A stretch of 64,000 nt of DNA from Sphaerochaeta associata. GTDB taxonomy: Bacteria; Spirochaetota; Spirochaetia; Sphaerochaetales; Sphaerochaetaceae. Positions 1 through 9,254 of the stretch are shown here, piece after piece (the first letter of the stretch is position 1; each line of letters begins with the position of its first letter). The translations under genes and the position numbers were made by a program. A model generated the notes under the pieces. That model was not told the DNA's origin. It saw nothing but the letters and a program-made list of their open reading frames with translations, and did not search any database. Location of the stretch: the NCBI RefSeq assembly GCF_022869165.1, contig NZ_CP094929.1, positions 2,852,001 through 2,916,000 of the forward strand. The letters are read 5' to 3'.

Positions 1-1
1 A

Positions 2-1888
2 GGCGTGATCACCCCGAAGCAACTCGGCATCCAGATTCTTGACCTACCATCGAACAAGGTATATGACGGGACCACTTCTGCAACAGCTCCCACATTCAAT
101 CTTTATGGAAAAATCGGTTCTGATGATGTAACAATAACGGCAACAGCCACCTATGATACCCCTGCAGCGGGAACCGGCAAAAGGATTTCTATTGTCTACT
201 CGCTTTCGGGACCCGACGAGGGCAACTACCTCAAGCCAACCGACACGCTTACAACAGCATCCTGCGCGATCATAAAAAAGCGGCTTACGATTAGTGCTCC
301 TACCTTGGAAACTGTTGAAAAAACCTACGATGGGACAACCAATGTGCTGGGAAGTATCACAACAGGTACGCTCTCCGGCATATTGGAAGGAGAAGTTGTT
401 ACCGTAGGAGCCAATGCAAGCTATAAGTCAGCCAATGTTACAACTGCAACGGGGGGATTCAATCCCATCACAGTGGTCTACTCACTAAGTGGTTTGAATG
501 CTATCAATTACGACCCACCCGTCAACCAGCAACTTTGGGGAGCCATCGTAAAGAAACAAATAAGCGTCATCGGTACTGTCTTCCCTGCATCGAAGGTGTA
601 CGATAAATCATCTACAATCACCATCACAGAATGGGGGACTTTATCCGGTCGGATTGCAGATGATGATGTAAGTCTGAGCAATGTCATTGCATATTATTCC
701 GGTTCCTACAGCAGCAATGTAGGAGCAGACAAGCCTGTTACCATCAACTATACCATCAACGGCACTGATGCCTACAATTACTACCTGAATAATGACACAA
801 GCAAGACTGCCTCAATTACCGCAGCAGTTCTGACTGCAACGGTGGGGGACTATACCCAGCAATACGGTTCCGCCGCCCCTACTTTCACCGTTAATGTCAC
901 CGGCTTTGTTGGATCTGACAGTGCTTCCAATGTATTGGGATATAGTGCTCCTACTGCAACAGCAGGAACCAATTCCTCCTCTGCTGCAGGAACCTACACG
1001 ATTCGCATAGCAGGAGGCAGCGCCCCCAACTACAGCTTCAATACCACTGATACGGGAACTCTAACCATCCAGAAGCCCATAGGCCCTGCAATCAGCGGTA
1101 CCATAGAGGGATATTACCCCAATTCGAATGAAGATCAGACGATCATCAACGTCACCGGATTCTCGCCCAACCAAACGGGAATCGAGGCGGAAATTGCCTC
1201 CTTTGGCACCTTCATCCCTTATTATCCAGATTTTGCGATCGACAGTCGCGGCAGAACATTACTCGACTTGCCTTCCCCTGCGTCAACAACGACAAAGATT
1301 CGTTTCAGGGTGAAAGAGACAAGCACCCATGCACCAGGGCCTGCAACAGAGATTACGCTCGCCCCTCGACCGCTTGCAATCGGGGACTATTATGAAGGGG
1401 GTATCGTCGCTTATATCTCAACGAGCACCAATCTTGCTGAAGACACAGATGGGTTGATTGCGGCAAAGAGTGATGTTTTGCCTGCAGGAATAGCTTGGTC
1501 ATATGTGTTGTCTACGCAAATTGGAACTGCGAATAGTATCGGCATGGGATTTACAAACACCAATTCAATTGTTGATAGGCTAGGATCTTCAGCTTCATCC
1601 TATGCAGCTGGAAAGGCTCGCTTCTATACGGGAGGTGGATATTATGACTGGTTCCTACCATCGCGGGAAGAATTAGTTGAATTATTTAACAGCAGGATGG
1701 AAATTGGAAATTTCATAACAACTTCTGAGTCGTTTTATTGGAGCTCAAGTGAGAATGATATGATCAGAGTCCCAGCTGACATTACTAGAGCGTGGGCTGT
1801 AAACTTTGATTCCACTTTAACTTACGCAACAATGTATGCCAGTGATCAAACAACGGCATTACATGTCCGTCCAGTCCGATACTTCTAG
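2..1888 (+). CDS. YDG/MBG-repeat surface protein with C-terminal DUF1566 domain (5' truncated)
   Basis: The reading frame is already open at base 2 and enters inside a repeat linker (GVITPKQL), so the true start lies left of the window and the GTG at base 5 is not the start. Three YDG-type repeats of about 85-90 residues come first, recognised by VYDGTT or TYDGTT and a later NYL/NYD. An MBG-type repeat (LTATVGDYTQQYG) covers about residues 277-360. A DUF1566/Lcl-type C-terminal domain runs from about residue 457 to the end, with YDWFLPSREEL, YWSSSEN and a terminal HVRPVRYF. Such repeats form stalks of secreted adhesin-like proteins; that role is inferred. It is a paralogue of the 5103-9158 protein, which ends in the same residues. 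The missing N-terminus probably carries a signal or lipobox. Confidence 0.85.
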   Translation, partial: GVITPKQLGIQILDLPSNKVYDGTTSATAPTFNLYGKIGSDDVTITATATYDTPAAGTGKRISIVYSLSGPDEGNYLKPTDTLTTASCAIIKKRLTISAPTLETVEKTYDGTTNVLGSITTGTLSGILEGEVVTVGANASYKSANVTTATGGFNPITVVYSLSGLNAINYDPPVNQQLWGAIVKKQISVIGTVFPASKVYDKSSTITITEWGTLSGRIADDDVSLSNVIAYYSGSYSSNVGADKPVTINYTINGTDAYNYYLNNDTSKTASITAAVLTATVGDYTQQYGSAAPTFTVNVTGFVGSDSASNVLGYSAPTATAGTNSSSAAGTYTIRIAGGSAPNYSFNTTDTGTLTIQKPIGPAISGTIEGYYPNSNEDQTIINVTGFSPNQTGIEAEIASFGTFIPYYPDFAIDSRGRTLLDLPSPASTTTKIRFRVKETSTHAPGPATEITLAPRPLAIGDYYEGGIVAYISTSTNLAEDTDGLIAAKSDVLPAGIAWSYVLSTQIGTANSIGMGFTNTNSIVDRLGSSASSYAAGKARFYTGGGYYDWFLPSREELVELFNSRMEIGNFITTSESFYWSSSENDMIRVPADITRAWAVNFDSTLTYATMYASDQTTALHVRPVRYF

Positions 1889-1899
1889 CATACCCTCCC

Positions 1900-1923
1900 C
1901 CTGCCAGACATCTGTTTGGCAGG
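1900..1923 (+). terminator. Stem-loop after the first YDG-repeat gene
   Basis: CCTGCCA (1900-1906) pairs with TGGCAGG (1917-1923) 12 bases after the stop codon. A pyrimidine-rich but not pure-T stretch follows, so this is a weak intrinsic terminator or RNA-end hairpin. A very similar CCTGCC/GGCAGG stem lies just after the paralogue that ends at 9158. Confidence 0.5.
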
Positions 1924-1983
1924 AGGTGTCTTCCTATCTATTCTTCTATTTGATACCCGAGATTGCATCGGGTAATCTGGTTG

Positions 1984-2003
1984 TTCTCACACACTTCTCA
2001 CAC
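1984..2003 (+). promoter_or_regulatory. Direct repeat upstream of the LytTR operon
   Basis: TTCTCACAC occurs twice, at 1984-1992 and 1995-2003, one helical turn apart and about 80 bases before the regulator start. LytTR-domain regulators usually bind paired direct repeats of about 9 bases, so autoregulation is possible. Their usual spacing is about two turns, which weakens the case. A short ACAGT reiteration follows near 2031-2047. Confidence 0.3.
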
Positions 2004-2081
2004 GTTTTAAATAGACTTGCAACCGGTTATACAGTACAGTAAAACAGTCGAAACCATGGTATGCGCTGTAAGGATTAAGGT

Positions 2082-2816
2082 ATGCTGAATATTGCAATAT
2101 GTGATGATGATTCCACTCAATTGGGGCTGCTTGCTTCTTATACAACCGAGTGCATCCAATCACACGCAATAGGGGCTGTCATCCATCAATTCGACCATCC
2201 CGACAAGCTGCTCAGCAGCTGCGAGAGACAACGGTATCACATCTACATCCTGGACATCGTCATGCCTATGATCAACGGCTTGGAGGTAGGCAAGGCCATC
2301 AGGGAACGAGACCAGGAAGCAATCATTCTCTATGCAACCTACGAGCCGGGCTACGCCTTGCAATCGTTTGAGTCGAGCCCGATCAACTACCTGCTCAAGC
2401 CGATCGACAAGGGCCAGCTGTGTAGAACGTTGCTGCAGGCATTCTCGAGGCTCGACAAGGCTTCTGATACCTCCTGCACCGTCAAGACAGCAGAGGGTGT
2501 CAGGGTTCTCAGATTCGCTGAAATCCTGATTGCAGAATACTCCAACCATACAGTGCGGTACACCCTCACCGATGCAAGAGTCATTGTCACATCGATCATC
2601 AAGGGTTCGTTTACCGACCATATCCAAGGCTTGTTGCGGGATGAGCGCTTCATTCGTACCCATATATCGTATGTCTTGAACATGGATTACATCGAGGGTT
2701 TCACCAAGACACGCTTCACCCTGCACGGAGGATATGAAGTACCCATCGTAGCCAAATTGTATAGAACGGTGCGTGAGCGGTATCTCGAGTACCTGCTGAC
2801 CAAGGAAGGCTCATGA
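2082..2816 (+). CDS. LytTR-family response regulator (AgrA/LytR type)
   Basis: An N-terminal receiver domain covers about residues 1-120. The acidic pocket is at D8-D10, the phosphoacceptor is Asp58 in YILDIVMP, Thr86 follows, and the conserved lysine is K106 in YLLKPID. A LytTR DNA-binding domain occupies about residues 135-240. The AAGG-rich sequence just before ATG 2082 serves as ribosome site. The stop overlaps the start of the downstream kinase (ATGA), so the two are translationally coupled. The pair resembles AgrA/AgrC-type systems, which usually control surface or secreted factors. Its position between two YDG-repeat surface protein genes fits that, but the targets are inferred. Confidence 0.9.
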   Translation: MLNIAICDDDSTQLGLLASYTTECIQSHAIGAVIHQFDHPDKLLSSCERQRYHIYILDIVMPMINGLEVGKAIRERDQEAIILYATYEPGYALQSFESSPINYLLKPIDKGQLCRTLLQAFSRLDKASDTSCTVKTAEGVRVLRFAEILIAEYSNHTVRYTLTDARVIVTSIIKGSFTDHIQGLLRDERFIRTHISYVLNMDYIEGFTKTRFTLHGGYEVPIVAKLYRTVRERYLEYLLTKEGS

Positions 2817-4102
2817 CACCGGACCTATTGAACAACCTGCTTCGAGGCAGTGTCACCGCCGTCATGAACGCACTGCTGCTGTTTACCTTGACCAAGTCAA
2901 AGTATGGAAGAAACGGTACCATCGTTGCAGCAGTCATCATGTTTGTCACCGATATCACCTCTACCATGTATTTGTATTTCAATGCCGATCTTACGGCGGT
3001 ATCGCACTCGAATCTGCTTACCATCATCCTGCTGGGCTTCCTTCTCAAGCCCTTGTCCAAATCAAGCATCATGCAGTGGGCGTTCAGCTACCTGACGACG
3101 ATGAACGTCATGATGATGATCGTCATCCTCAGCTTCCAGATCGGAATGCTTCTTCCCTTCATCCCTCACATCCATTCACTTTCTCGCCTGATCCTGTTTC
3201 TTTTGGTAATCTTCCTGTTTCATCGATACCTGCTGCCGCTCTATCGATCAGCCGAGGACAACTGGCCGATATTCTCAGTCCTCGTCATCTGTCTTTCCTT
3301 GATGCTCGCCTACCCCTTCTACGCAACAACCGACATTATTGCCACCCTGCAGAGCTACAGCCAACCGCTCCTGCTCCTTGTTGTCCTTGTCGTAGCAAGC
3401 TATGGAACCATTTTCTATTCACTGAAGCGTCTCAATGCAATGCATGCATTGGAAACTGAAAACTTAAGCATCCAGTACGAGAAGACCCTGCTCTCCCAAG
3501 CTGCATCCACAATGGCTCAGAAACTTGAGCTCATGGATAAGGTTGCTGAGCAAAACAACCTCGCCTCCCATGACCGCCGTCATGTCTACGGCATGCTGCT
3601 GCAACTGTTGCAGCAAGGTGAGACCGAGGAGGCGATGCGTTGCCTGGAGTTGCAACTTGCCACCAAACAGCCAGCCTCGAGGGTCTACTGTGAGAACAAG
3701 GCCGTGAATGCAGTCACCAGCTACTATGCGGAAAAAGCAGTGCAACATGGCATACAGACAACCATCAACTTGAAAGTGCCAGCACAACTTCCCTTCGACT
3801 CCTTGGAGTTGGCCTTGGTGATTGCTAATCTTTTCGAGAACGCCATCCAGGGAGTATTGCGTATCAAGGACTGCAGGGATCGGGTCATCCAACTATCCTG
3901 TGTCCATAAAAACCGGCTTATCATACAAGTAGTCAACCCCTGCACCGATGATACCATATTGAATGCAGACGGCCTTCCTGCAACAGAAGAGGAGGGGCAC
4001 GGGATAGGGACGAAAAGCATTGTTGCATTTGCCGCCGCGTACAACGCTGAGCTGCTCTACAGCATCCAGGATGGCCAGTTCCGTGTGCAACTGCTTGTCT
4101 GA
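2813..4102 (+). CDS. GHKL-type sensor histidine kinase (AgrC-like)
   Basis: About six hydrophobic segments fill roughly residues 1-205, followed by a coiled linker. The dimerisation/phosphoacceptor helix has SHDRRHVYG, with the likely phosphorylated histidine at about residue 253. A GHKL ATPase domain follows, with an N box (NLFENAIQG) near residue 340 and a GHGIGTKS glycine box near the end. This is the layout of AgrC/ComD/CitA-like kinases that sense a ligand through a polytopic membrane domain. It overlaps the upstream LytTR regulator by four bases and is certainly its partner. No peptide pheromone gene was recognised next to it, so the signal is unknown. Confidence 0.88.
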   Translation: MTPDLLNNLLRGSVTAVMNALLLFTLTKSKYGRNGTIVAAVIMFVTDITSTMYLYFNADLTAVSHSNLLTIILLGFLLKPLSKSSIMQWAFSYLTTMNVMMMIVILSFQIGMLLPFIPHIHSLSRLILFLLVIFLFHRYLLPLYRSAEDNWPIFSVLVICLSLMLAYPFYATTDIIATLQSYSQPLLLLVVLVVASYGTIFYSLKRLNAMHALETENLSIQYEKTLLSQAASTMAQKLELMDKVAEQNNLASHDRRHVYGMLLQLLQQGETEEAMRCLELQLATKQPASRVYCENKAVNAVTSYYAEKAVQHGIQTTINLKVPAQLPFDSLELALVIANLFENAIQGVLRIKDCRDRVIQLSCVHKNRLIIQVVNPCTDDTILNADGLPATEEEGHGIGTKSIVAFAAAYNAELLYSIQDGQFRVQLLV

Positions 4103-4262
4103 AATAGTAAGTAGAAAATCGCATATTCTAAGTAACATTCCCCTATTTCCTCGATGTTTTTGCTAGGCTACATTCCAAATCTAGTAGCAAACGACTCAGT
4201 ACTATGTCTTTTTTATAAGGTAAAACGCATACAACAGTCGTATCTCGATGAGGGGTTGTAGT

Positions 4263-5093
4263 ATGGTATTAAACGTTCGGACAGCGACTTGCACTGCGCT
4301 TCTGCTTCTTCTCTCCACACTCTCGGTTTTTGCTTCCTCTTCCCCTGTGCGGATTATGATTAAACCTGCCTCCGAGCAGGTTGCGGCAATCAGGTACCAG
4401 AGTGGAACGAAAGCAAAAGGACCTTGGAAAGAGGTGGATGCCGACCATCCCATCCTGTCACTTGAGGCATTCGACAGTGCACAGGAGGTTCTCTTTGTTC
4501 AGCAAAAGGAACCCGGCAGGGATTGGAGCCGCAGTTATGAGTATCGGTACGATGAGCTGACAAACAGTTGGGACGTAACGCTGCCGGCCATCAAGAAACC
4601 GTTGTTCATCGACTCGATGGAGCTCAAACCGTATGCATTGTTCCCGACAAGTTCGAGTTCAACCCTCTATTCCTCGGTAATCGGGGGAGCTTTAAAACTC
4701 AATCTCAGTGTCGACGAACAGAAACCCTTGTACGGATACGTGGAGGGAGCTTACAGCCGCGGACCTTCGAAGTCGGATTGGGTTGACGTGATGCAGGCGG
4801 TCAACATTTCGGCAGGGTTTGGCTACAGAGTGAGCCTGGGCAAGCGTGTGGAGATTGCACCGGAGGTGGGCTACGGCCTGGTCGTCCACCTGCTCGACGG
4901 CGACCTTGACCAGGATGGGACCGATTCGCTTGAGGTCTTTGTCGACCAGCAGGTACGCCTTGCACTCAATTTCAACTACACATTCTGCGATGTACATGAA
5001 TTTTTCATTGCCCCGCTGGGTGTCCTGCTCTTCGAGAAATCAAGGATCGCGGCCCTGTATGGCGTCCAAGCTGGCATGCGCTTCAACTTCTAG
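4263..5093 (+). CDS. Exported protein, possible outer-membrane beta-barrel
   Basis: I place the start at ATG 4263 because AGGGG at 4251-4255 sits seven bases upstream. An in-frame ATG at 4248 has no such site. The first ~25 residues form a signal peptide ending near FASSSP. The C-terminal half alternates polar and hydrophobic residues in barrel-like strands and ends in GMRFNF, an aromatic C-terminus typical of outer-membrane proteins. The N-terminal ~100 residues look like a separate soluble beta domain. The gene lies nine bases before the large YDG lipoprotein gene and is probably cotranscribed, so it could help export or anchor that protein. I do not recognise the family. Confidence 0.7.
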   Translation: MVLNVRTATCTALLLLLSTLSVFASSSPVRIMIKPASEQVAAIRYQSGTKAKGPWKEVDADHPILSLEAFDSAQEVLFVQQKEPGRDWSRSYEYRYDELTNSWDVTLPAIKKPLFIDSMELKPYALFPTSSSSTLYSSVIGGALKLNLSVDEQKPLYGYVEGAYSRGPSKSDWVDVMQAVNISAGFGYRVSLGKRVEIAPEVGYGLVVHLLDGDLDQDGTDSLEVFVDQQVRLALNFNYTFCDVHEFFIAPLGVLLFEKSRIAALYGVQAGMRFNF

Positions 5094-5102
5094 GAAACAA
5101 TC

Positions 5103-8100
5103 ATGAAAAAAATCAATACAACACTGACAATCATATCCCTCGTTCTTCTTTGCACCCTGGTAAGCTTCGTCGGCTGCAGCGACATGATGGCAACGCTTGG
5201 GAATATCAGCCTGACCATCGACCTGGATACCCCTGAGGTCGAGGTGGCTTCCTATATCCTGGAAGGCAATTTGGTCGACTCGAATTCCAGATTCACCCTG
5301 AACAATATTGTTCCTCCAAGACACACCCTCTCCGAGTTGAAGCAAGGGAGGTGGAATCTCACCGTCAAGGCGTTCGACGACCAGGGCAATCAAATTGGAA
5401 TAGGAACCAAGACAGTCGATCTGAAGGCCGGGCAGGTTGTCGAGACCTCGTTGTTGGTTGAGTTCGGACAAAGTACTCCCGTGCTCAGTACGTTCACGAT
5501 TGCAGGTCCCTCCCGTTACGATGACCGGGAAGGTTCTGTTGCAGGGACTACGACGAGGATGGAGTACCGCCTTGCTTCAGCCGCCGCCGATGATCCCTTT
5601 ACCGCCTGTACTGCAGGCAGTACGCTTCTCGCTCCTGGCTCATACAAGATTAGGTATGCTGCAGCACATGGTCTTCAGGCCAGTGAGTGTCTCACCATCT
5701 CCGTCCCTGCATATACACCCATCCAGTTGACCATAACCAGTCCCACCCTGACGACGACCAAGGAGTATGACGGGACCAACACCGTACAAGGAAGCATCAC
5801 ACCGGGAACACTGAGCGGCATACTCAGCGGGGATGAGGTGACCGTACATGCACAGGCTGTCTATGACGCTTCCTCAGTAGGAAACAGCAGAACCATTACG
5901 ATTACTTATTCCCTGGGCGGCGCTGATGCAAACAACTACCTCAAGCCGACCGATTCGACGTCACAAGGCACCATCACCCAGAAGCAACTCACCATTTCAG
6001 GAACCACGGTTACAGCATCCAAGGAGTATGACCGGTTGCTTGAAGCAATGGTTACCCAGACAGGTACCCTTGCAGGCAAGGTGGGCAATGAGGATGTTAC
6101 TGTTTCGGCCTCGGCTTCATATCAGGACAAGAATGCAGGGACGGGCAAGCAGATCACCGTTGTCTACACGCTCGGTGGGGCCAATGAAGCCAACTACCTC
6201 AAGCCGGCGGACAATACCAGCTTCTCAGGTGCCATCACCAGGAAAGCACTTTCCATAACAGGCACGCCGGTACTGCAGACCAGGGATTACGACGGGGGCA
6301 GGACTGCCCAGGTCACCAATCCGGGCAGCCTCTCAGGAGTCCTTGCCGGTGATTCTGTAAGCCTGCAGGCAACGGCACTCTATGCTGATAAATCAGTAGC
6401 AGACAACAAGTCTGCAACAGTAAGCTATACCATCAGCGGCGATGATGCGCTCAACTATACAGCTCCTTCGGACGCTTCTGGTAGAGGAAGCATCAGGCCC
6501 AAGCAATTGGTTGTTACCGGATACAACCTCACCACCACGAAACAGTACGACGGCAACAACTCTGCCGCAATTAGTTCTGTGGCGTTCGACGGGAAGGTCT
6601 TGTCTGAAACAGTACAAGTAATTCCTGAAGCAACGTACAGCTCCGCCGGGATTGGAAACAAAACCATTACGATTACTTATTCCCTGGGCGGCGCTGATGC
6701 AAACAACTACCTCAAGCCGACCGATTCGACGTCACAAGGCACCATCACCCAGAAGCAACTCACCATTTCAGGAACCACGGTTGCAGCATCCAAGGAGTAT
6801 GACCGGTTGCTTGAAGCAATGGTTACCCAGACAGGTACCCTTGCAGGCAAGGTGGGCAATGAGGATGTTACTGTTTCGGCCTCGGCTTCATATCAGGACA
6901 AGAATGCAGGGACGGGCAAGCAGATCACCGTTGTCTACACGCTCGGTGGGGCCAATGAAGCCAACTACCTCAAGCCGGCGGACAATACCAGCTTCTCAGG
7001 TGCCATCACCAGGAAAGCACTCTCCATAATAGGCACGCCGGTACTGCAGGCCAGGGATTACGACGGGGGCCGGACTGCCCAGGTCACCAATCCGGGCAGC
7101 CTTGCAGGAGTCATTGCCGGTGATTCTGTAAGCCTGCAGGCAACGGCAATCTATGACAACAAAACAGTAGGAAACGGTAAGAGTGCGACAGTAAGCTATT
7201 CCATCAGCGGCGCTGATGCGCTCAACTATACAGCTCCTTCGGACGCTTCTGGTACCGGGGATATCAGGCCCAAGCAATTGACCGTCACCGATTTCAATCT
7301 TGTGTCCACCAAGGAATATGACGGATCAGCCTCCTCGACCATCAACAATGTGGCATGTTCGGGCATGGTTTCGACCGATGATGTGCAAGTCAGTGCAAAT
7401 GCAACGTATAACTCTCCCACAGCAGGAACAAACAAGCCGATAACCGTCACCTACACCCTTGCAGGTGATGACAGTGGGAATTACCTCAAGCCTGCTGATT
7501 CAATTGCCACTGCAACCGGTGAAATCACCAGAAAGCAGCTGAGGGTGACTGGGACAACCCCCACGCTGAGCAAGGTGTATGATGGTACTACGAACTTGCC
7601 AATTACATCCAATGGGACATTGCAGGGTGTGATTCAAGGCGAAGATGTGACATTAAGCACTGCTGCAGGCGCATATGCAAGCGCTGATGCCGGGACCAGC
7701 AAGGCGTTTACCATCAGGTATACCCTCAGTGGAACCGACGCTACCAACTATACAGTCAACGATACTACGGGTACTACCGGTATCATCAACAAGGCGGTTT
7801 TAACAGCTACGGTAGGAGACTACACCAAATCCTATGGAACAACCAATCCAACATTCACAGTATCCGTTTCGGGTTTTGTGAATGGAGAAAGCGCCTCAAC
7901 GGCCAGCGGGTATAACGCCCCGATTGCATCATCTACGGCGACTACAACCACCAGTGCAGGTACTAATTCCACGATAACCATTTCAGGAGGCAGCGCAACC
8001 AATTACAGCTTCAATACCAGTACGGGTACGCTGACGATCAACAAGGCGGCAATATCCAACGATCTTGCAATCTTTGGCGGGACTAGCCCCAAATACGGCG

Positions 8101-9158
8101 ATGTCTTAACTGCAATAGGAAATGCTACCCTATTGGGGACTCCCACGTATCAATGGAATCGTGGCGGTACAGCTATCAGCGGAGCAACAGCTAAGACCTA
8201 TACATTGACTGCTGCCGACGTAGGATCGATCATTACAGTCACGGCAATCGCAGATGGGATAAACTATGAGGGCAGCCATACGAGTAGGCCGACCAACACA
8301 GTGTCAAGAATTGACGGTCCCTCAATTGATGGCGCCTTCAGTGCATACTATCCGTCCTCCCCTGCTACACAGACGATTATCAACCTCACCGGTTTTACGC
8401 CAAATCTTTCAGGTCTGGAAGCCCGGGTCAGCTTGAATGGCATACAGTATGATGATTATGCTGATTTAGAAATCGACAGTCGCGGCAGAGCGATGATTTT
8501 GATGTCTTCAAGTGTTACTACATCAGCAAAGGTCCAGGTGCGATACAAGGAGACTGCAACTACCGATGCAGGAGCCGTTAGGGAGATTCCCATCACTGAG
8601 CAGGCACTGGCAATCGGAGACTACTACGCAGGAGGTGTGGTAGGGTACATCTACCAAAGCTCTGATCCAGGGTACGTAGCAAATGAACTGCATGGCTTGA
8701 TTGCTGCAAAGACGGATACAACACCAAGTTCAATGGTTTGGTCATCCAGGGATTTGGAAGTAGGAGGCACATCCACGGCTTTGGGAACCGGAGCTGCAAA
8801 TACAACTAGAATCATTGATTATTTTAATAGCCTTGGGAATGAACCGACACCCTATGCAGCTCAAGCAGCAAGGGATTATACCGATGGTACATATCACGAC
8901 TGGTTCTTGCCTTCCTTCGAAGAGTTATTTAAAATACGAACTAACAAAGCTATCATCGGAAATTTCCAAGATTCATCTGTCTATTGGACCTCCTCTGAAT
9001 CAACACAGGAACCAGATCCACATGATTATGGACCAACGAAGTGTGCACATGTGTTACCGTTTTCTACCACCTCTGGGACAGGATGGGTCAACTACAAGTC
9101 TCCCAGGAATTCCAGCTATACAGCGGATGAACATGTCCGCCCGGTCCGCTACTTCTAA
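5103..9158 (+). CDS. Giant YDG/MBG-repeat lipoprotein with C-terminal DUF1566 domain
   Basis: This 1351-residue protein begins with a lipoprotein signal (cleavage before Cys25 in SFVGC). A unique N-terminal domain runs to about residue 205 and eight YDG repeats of about 85 residues fill about 208-895. An MBG-type repeat (LTATVGDYTKSYG) follows from about 900, then an Ig-like segment (about 980-1070) and a DUF1566/Lcl-type domain from about 1169 ending in HVRPVRYF. Three consecutive YDG repeats are an almost exact copy of the preceding three at DNA level. The design is that of a long stalk carrying a terminal domain, anchored by lipid. Adhesion or polymer binding is inferred. AGGAAA precedes the ATG. 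Confidence 0.88.
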   Translation: MKKINTTLTIISLVLLCTLVSFVGCSDMMATLGNISLTIDLDTPEVEVASYILEGNLVDSNSRFTLNNIVPPRHTLSELKQGRWNLTVKAFDDQGNQIGIGTKTVDLKAGQVVETSLLVEFGQSTPVLSTFTIAGPSRYDDREGSVAGTTTRMEYRLASAAADDPFTACTAGSTLLAPGSYKIRYAAAHGLQASECLTISVPAYTPIQLTITSPTLTTTKEYDGTNTVQGSITPGTLSGILSGDEVTVHAQAVYDASSVGNSRTITITYSLGGADANNYLKPTDSTSQGTITQKQLTISGTTVTASKEYDRLLEAMVTQTGTLAGKVGNEDVTVSASASYQDKNAGTGKQITVVYTLGGANEANYLKPADNTSFSGAITRKALSITGTPVLQTRDYDGGRTAQVTNPGSLSGVLAGDSVSLQATALYADKSVADNKSATVSYTISGDDALNYTAPSDASGRGSIRPKQLVVTGYNLTTTKQYDGNNSAAISSVAFDGKVLSETVQVIPEATYSSAGIGNKTITITYSLGGADANNYLKPTDSTSQGTITQKQLTISGTTVAASKEYDRLLEAMVTQTGTLAGKVGNEDVTVSASASYQDKNAGTGKQITVVYTLGGANEANYLKPADNTSFSGAITRKALSIIGTPVLQARDYDGGRTAQVTNPGSLAGVIAGDSVSLQATAIYDNKTVGNGKSATVSYSISGADALNYTAPSDASGTGDIRPKQLTVTDFNLVSTKEYDGSASSTINNVACSGMVSTDDVQVSANATYNSPTAGTNKPITVTYTLAGDDSGNYLKPADSIATATGEITRKQLRVTGTTPTLSKVYDGTTNLPITSNGTLQGVIQGEDVTLSTAAGAYASADAGTSKAFTIRYTLSGTDATNYTVNDTTGTTGIINKAVLTATVGDYTKSYGTTNPTFTVSVSGFVNGESASTASGYNAPIASSTATTTTSAGTNSTITISGGSATNYSFNTSTGTLTINKAAISNDLAIFGGTSPKYGDVLTAIGNATLLGTPTYQWNRGGTAISGATAKTYTLTAADVGSIITVTAIADGINYEGSHTSRPTNTVSRIDGPSIDGAFSAYYPSSPATQTIINLTGFTPNLSGLEARVSLNGIQYDDYADLEIDSRGRAMILMSSSVTTSAKVQVRYKETATTDAGAVREIPITEQALAIGDYYAGGVVGYIYQSSDPGYVANELHGLIAAKTDTTPSSMVWSSRDLEVGGTSTALGTGAANTTRIIDYFNSLGNEPTPYAAQAARDYTDGTYHDWFLPSFEELFKIRTNKAIIGNFQDSSVYWTSSESTQEPDPHDYGPTKCAHVLPFSTTSGTGWVNYKSPRNSSYTADEHVRPVRYF
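5891..7251 (+). repeat. Direct duplication of a three-YDG-repeat block inside the lipoprotein gene
   Basis: About 590 bases from 5891 to 6480 recur at 6662 to 7251 with a constant offset of 771 bases, which is exactly 257 codons or three YDG repeats. Identity is almost complete through about 6380/7151 and patchier in the middle of the third repeat. The near-identity implies recent duplication or gene conversion. Such blocks favour length variation by slippage or recombination. Confidence 0.9.
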
Positions 9159-9209
9159 TCGAGTACTCCCTGCCGGGCAATTGCTTGGCAGGAAGCATTG
9201 CACTCTTCA

Positions 9210-9235
9210 CAGGGAATTGCCTATGCAATTCCCTG
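9210..9235. terminator. Hairpin between convergent genes
   Basis: CAGGGAATTGC and GCAATTCCCTG form an 11-bp perfect stem with a CTAT loop between the convergent genes ending at 9158 and 9255. Neither strand has a good T-tract, so it may be an RNA-end stabiliser or a factor-assisted bidirectional terminator. A shorter CCTGCC/GGCAGG stem lies before it at about 9171-9192. Confidence 0.5.
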
Positions 9236-9254
9236 CGTGTGCCCTATGCGGTTA

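Noticed and set aside
5891-7251. CRISPR-like or satellite repeat
   Set aside because: Two long in-frame copies of coding sequence only, no short spaced repeats.
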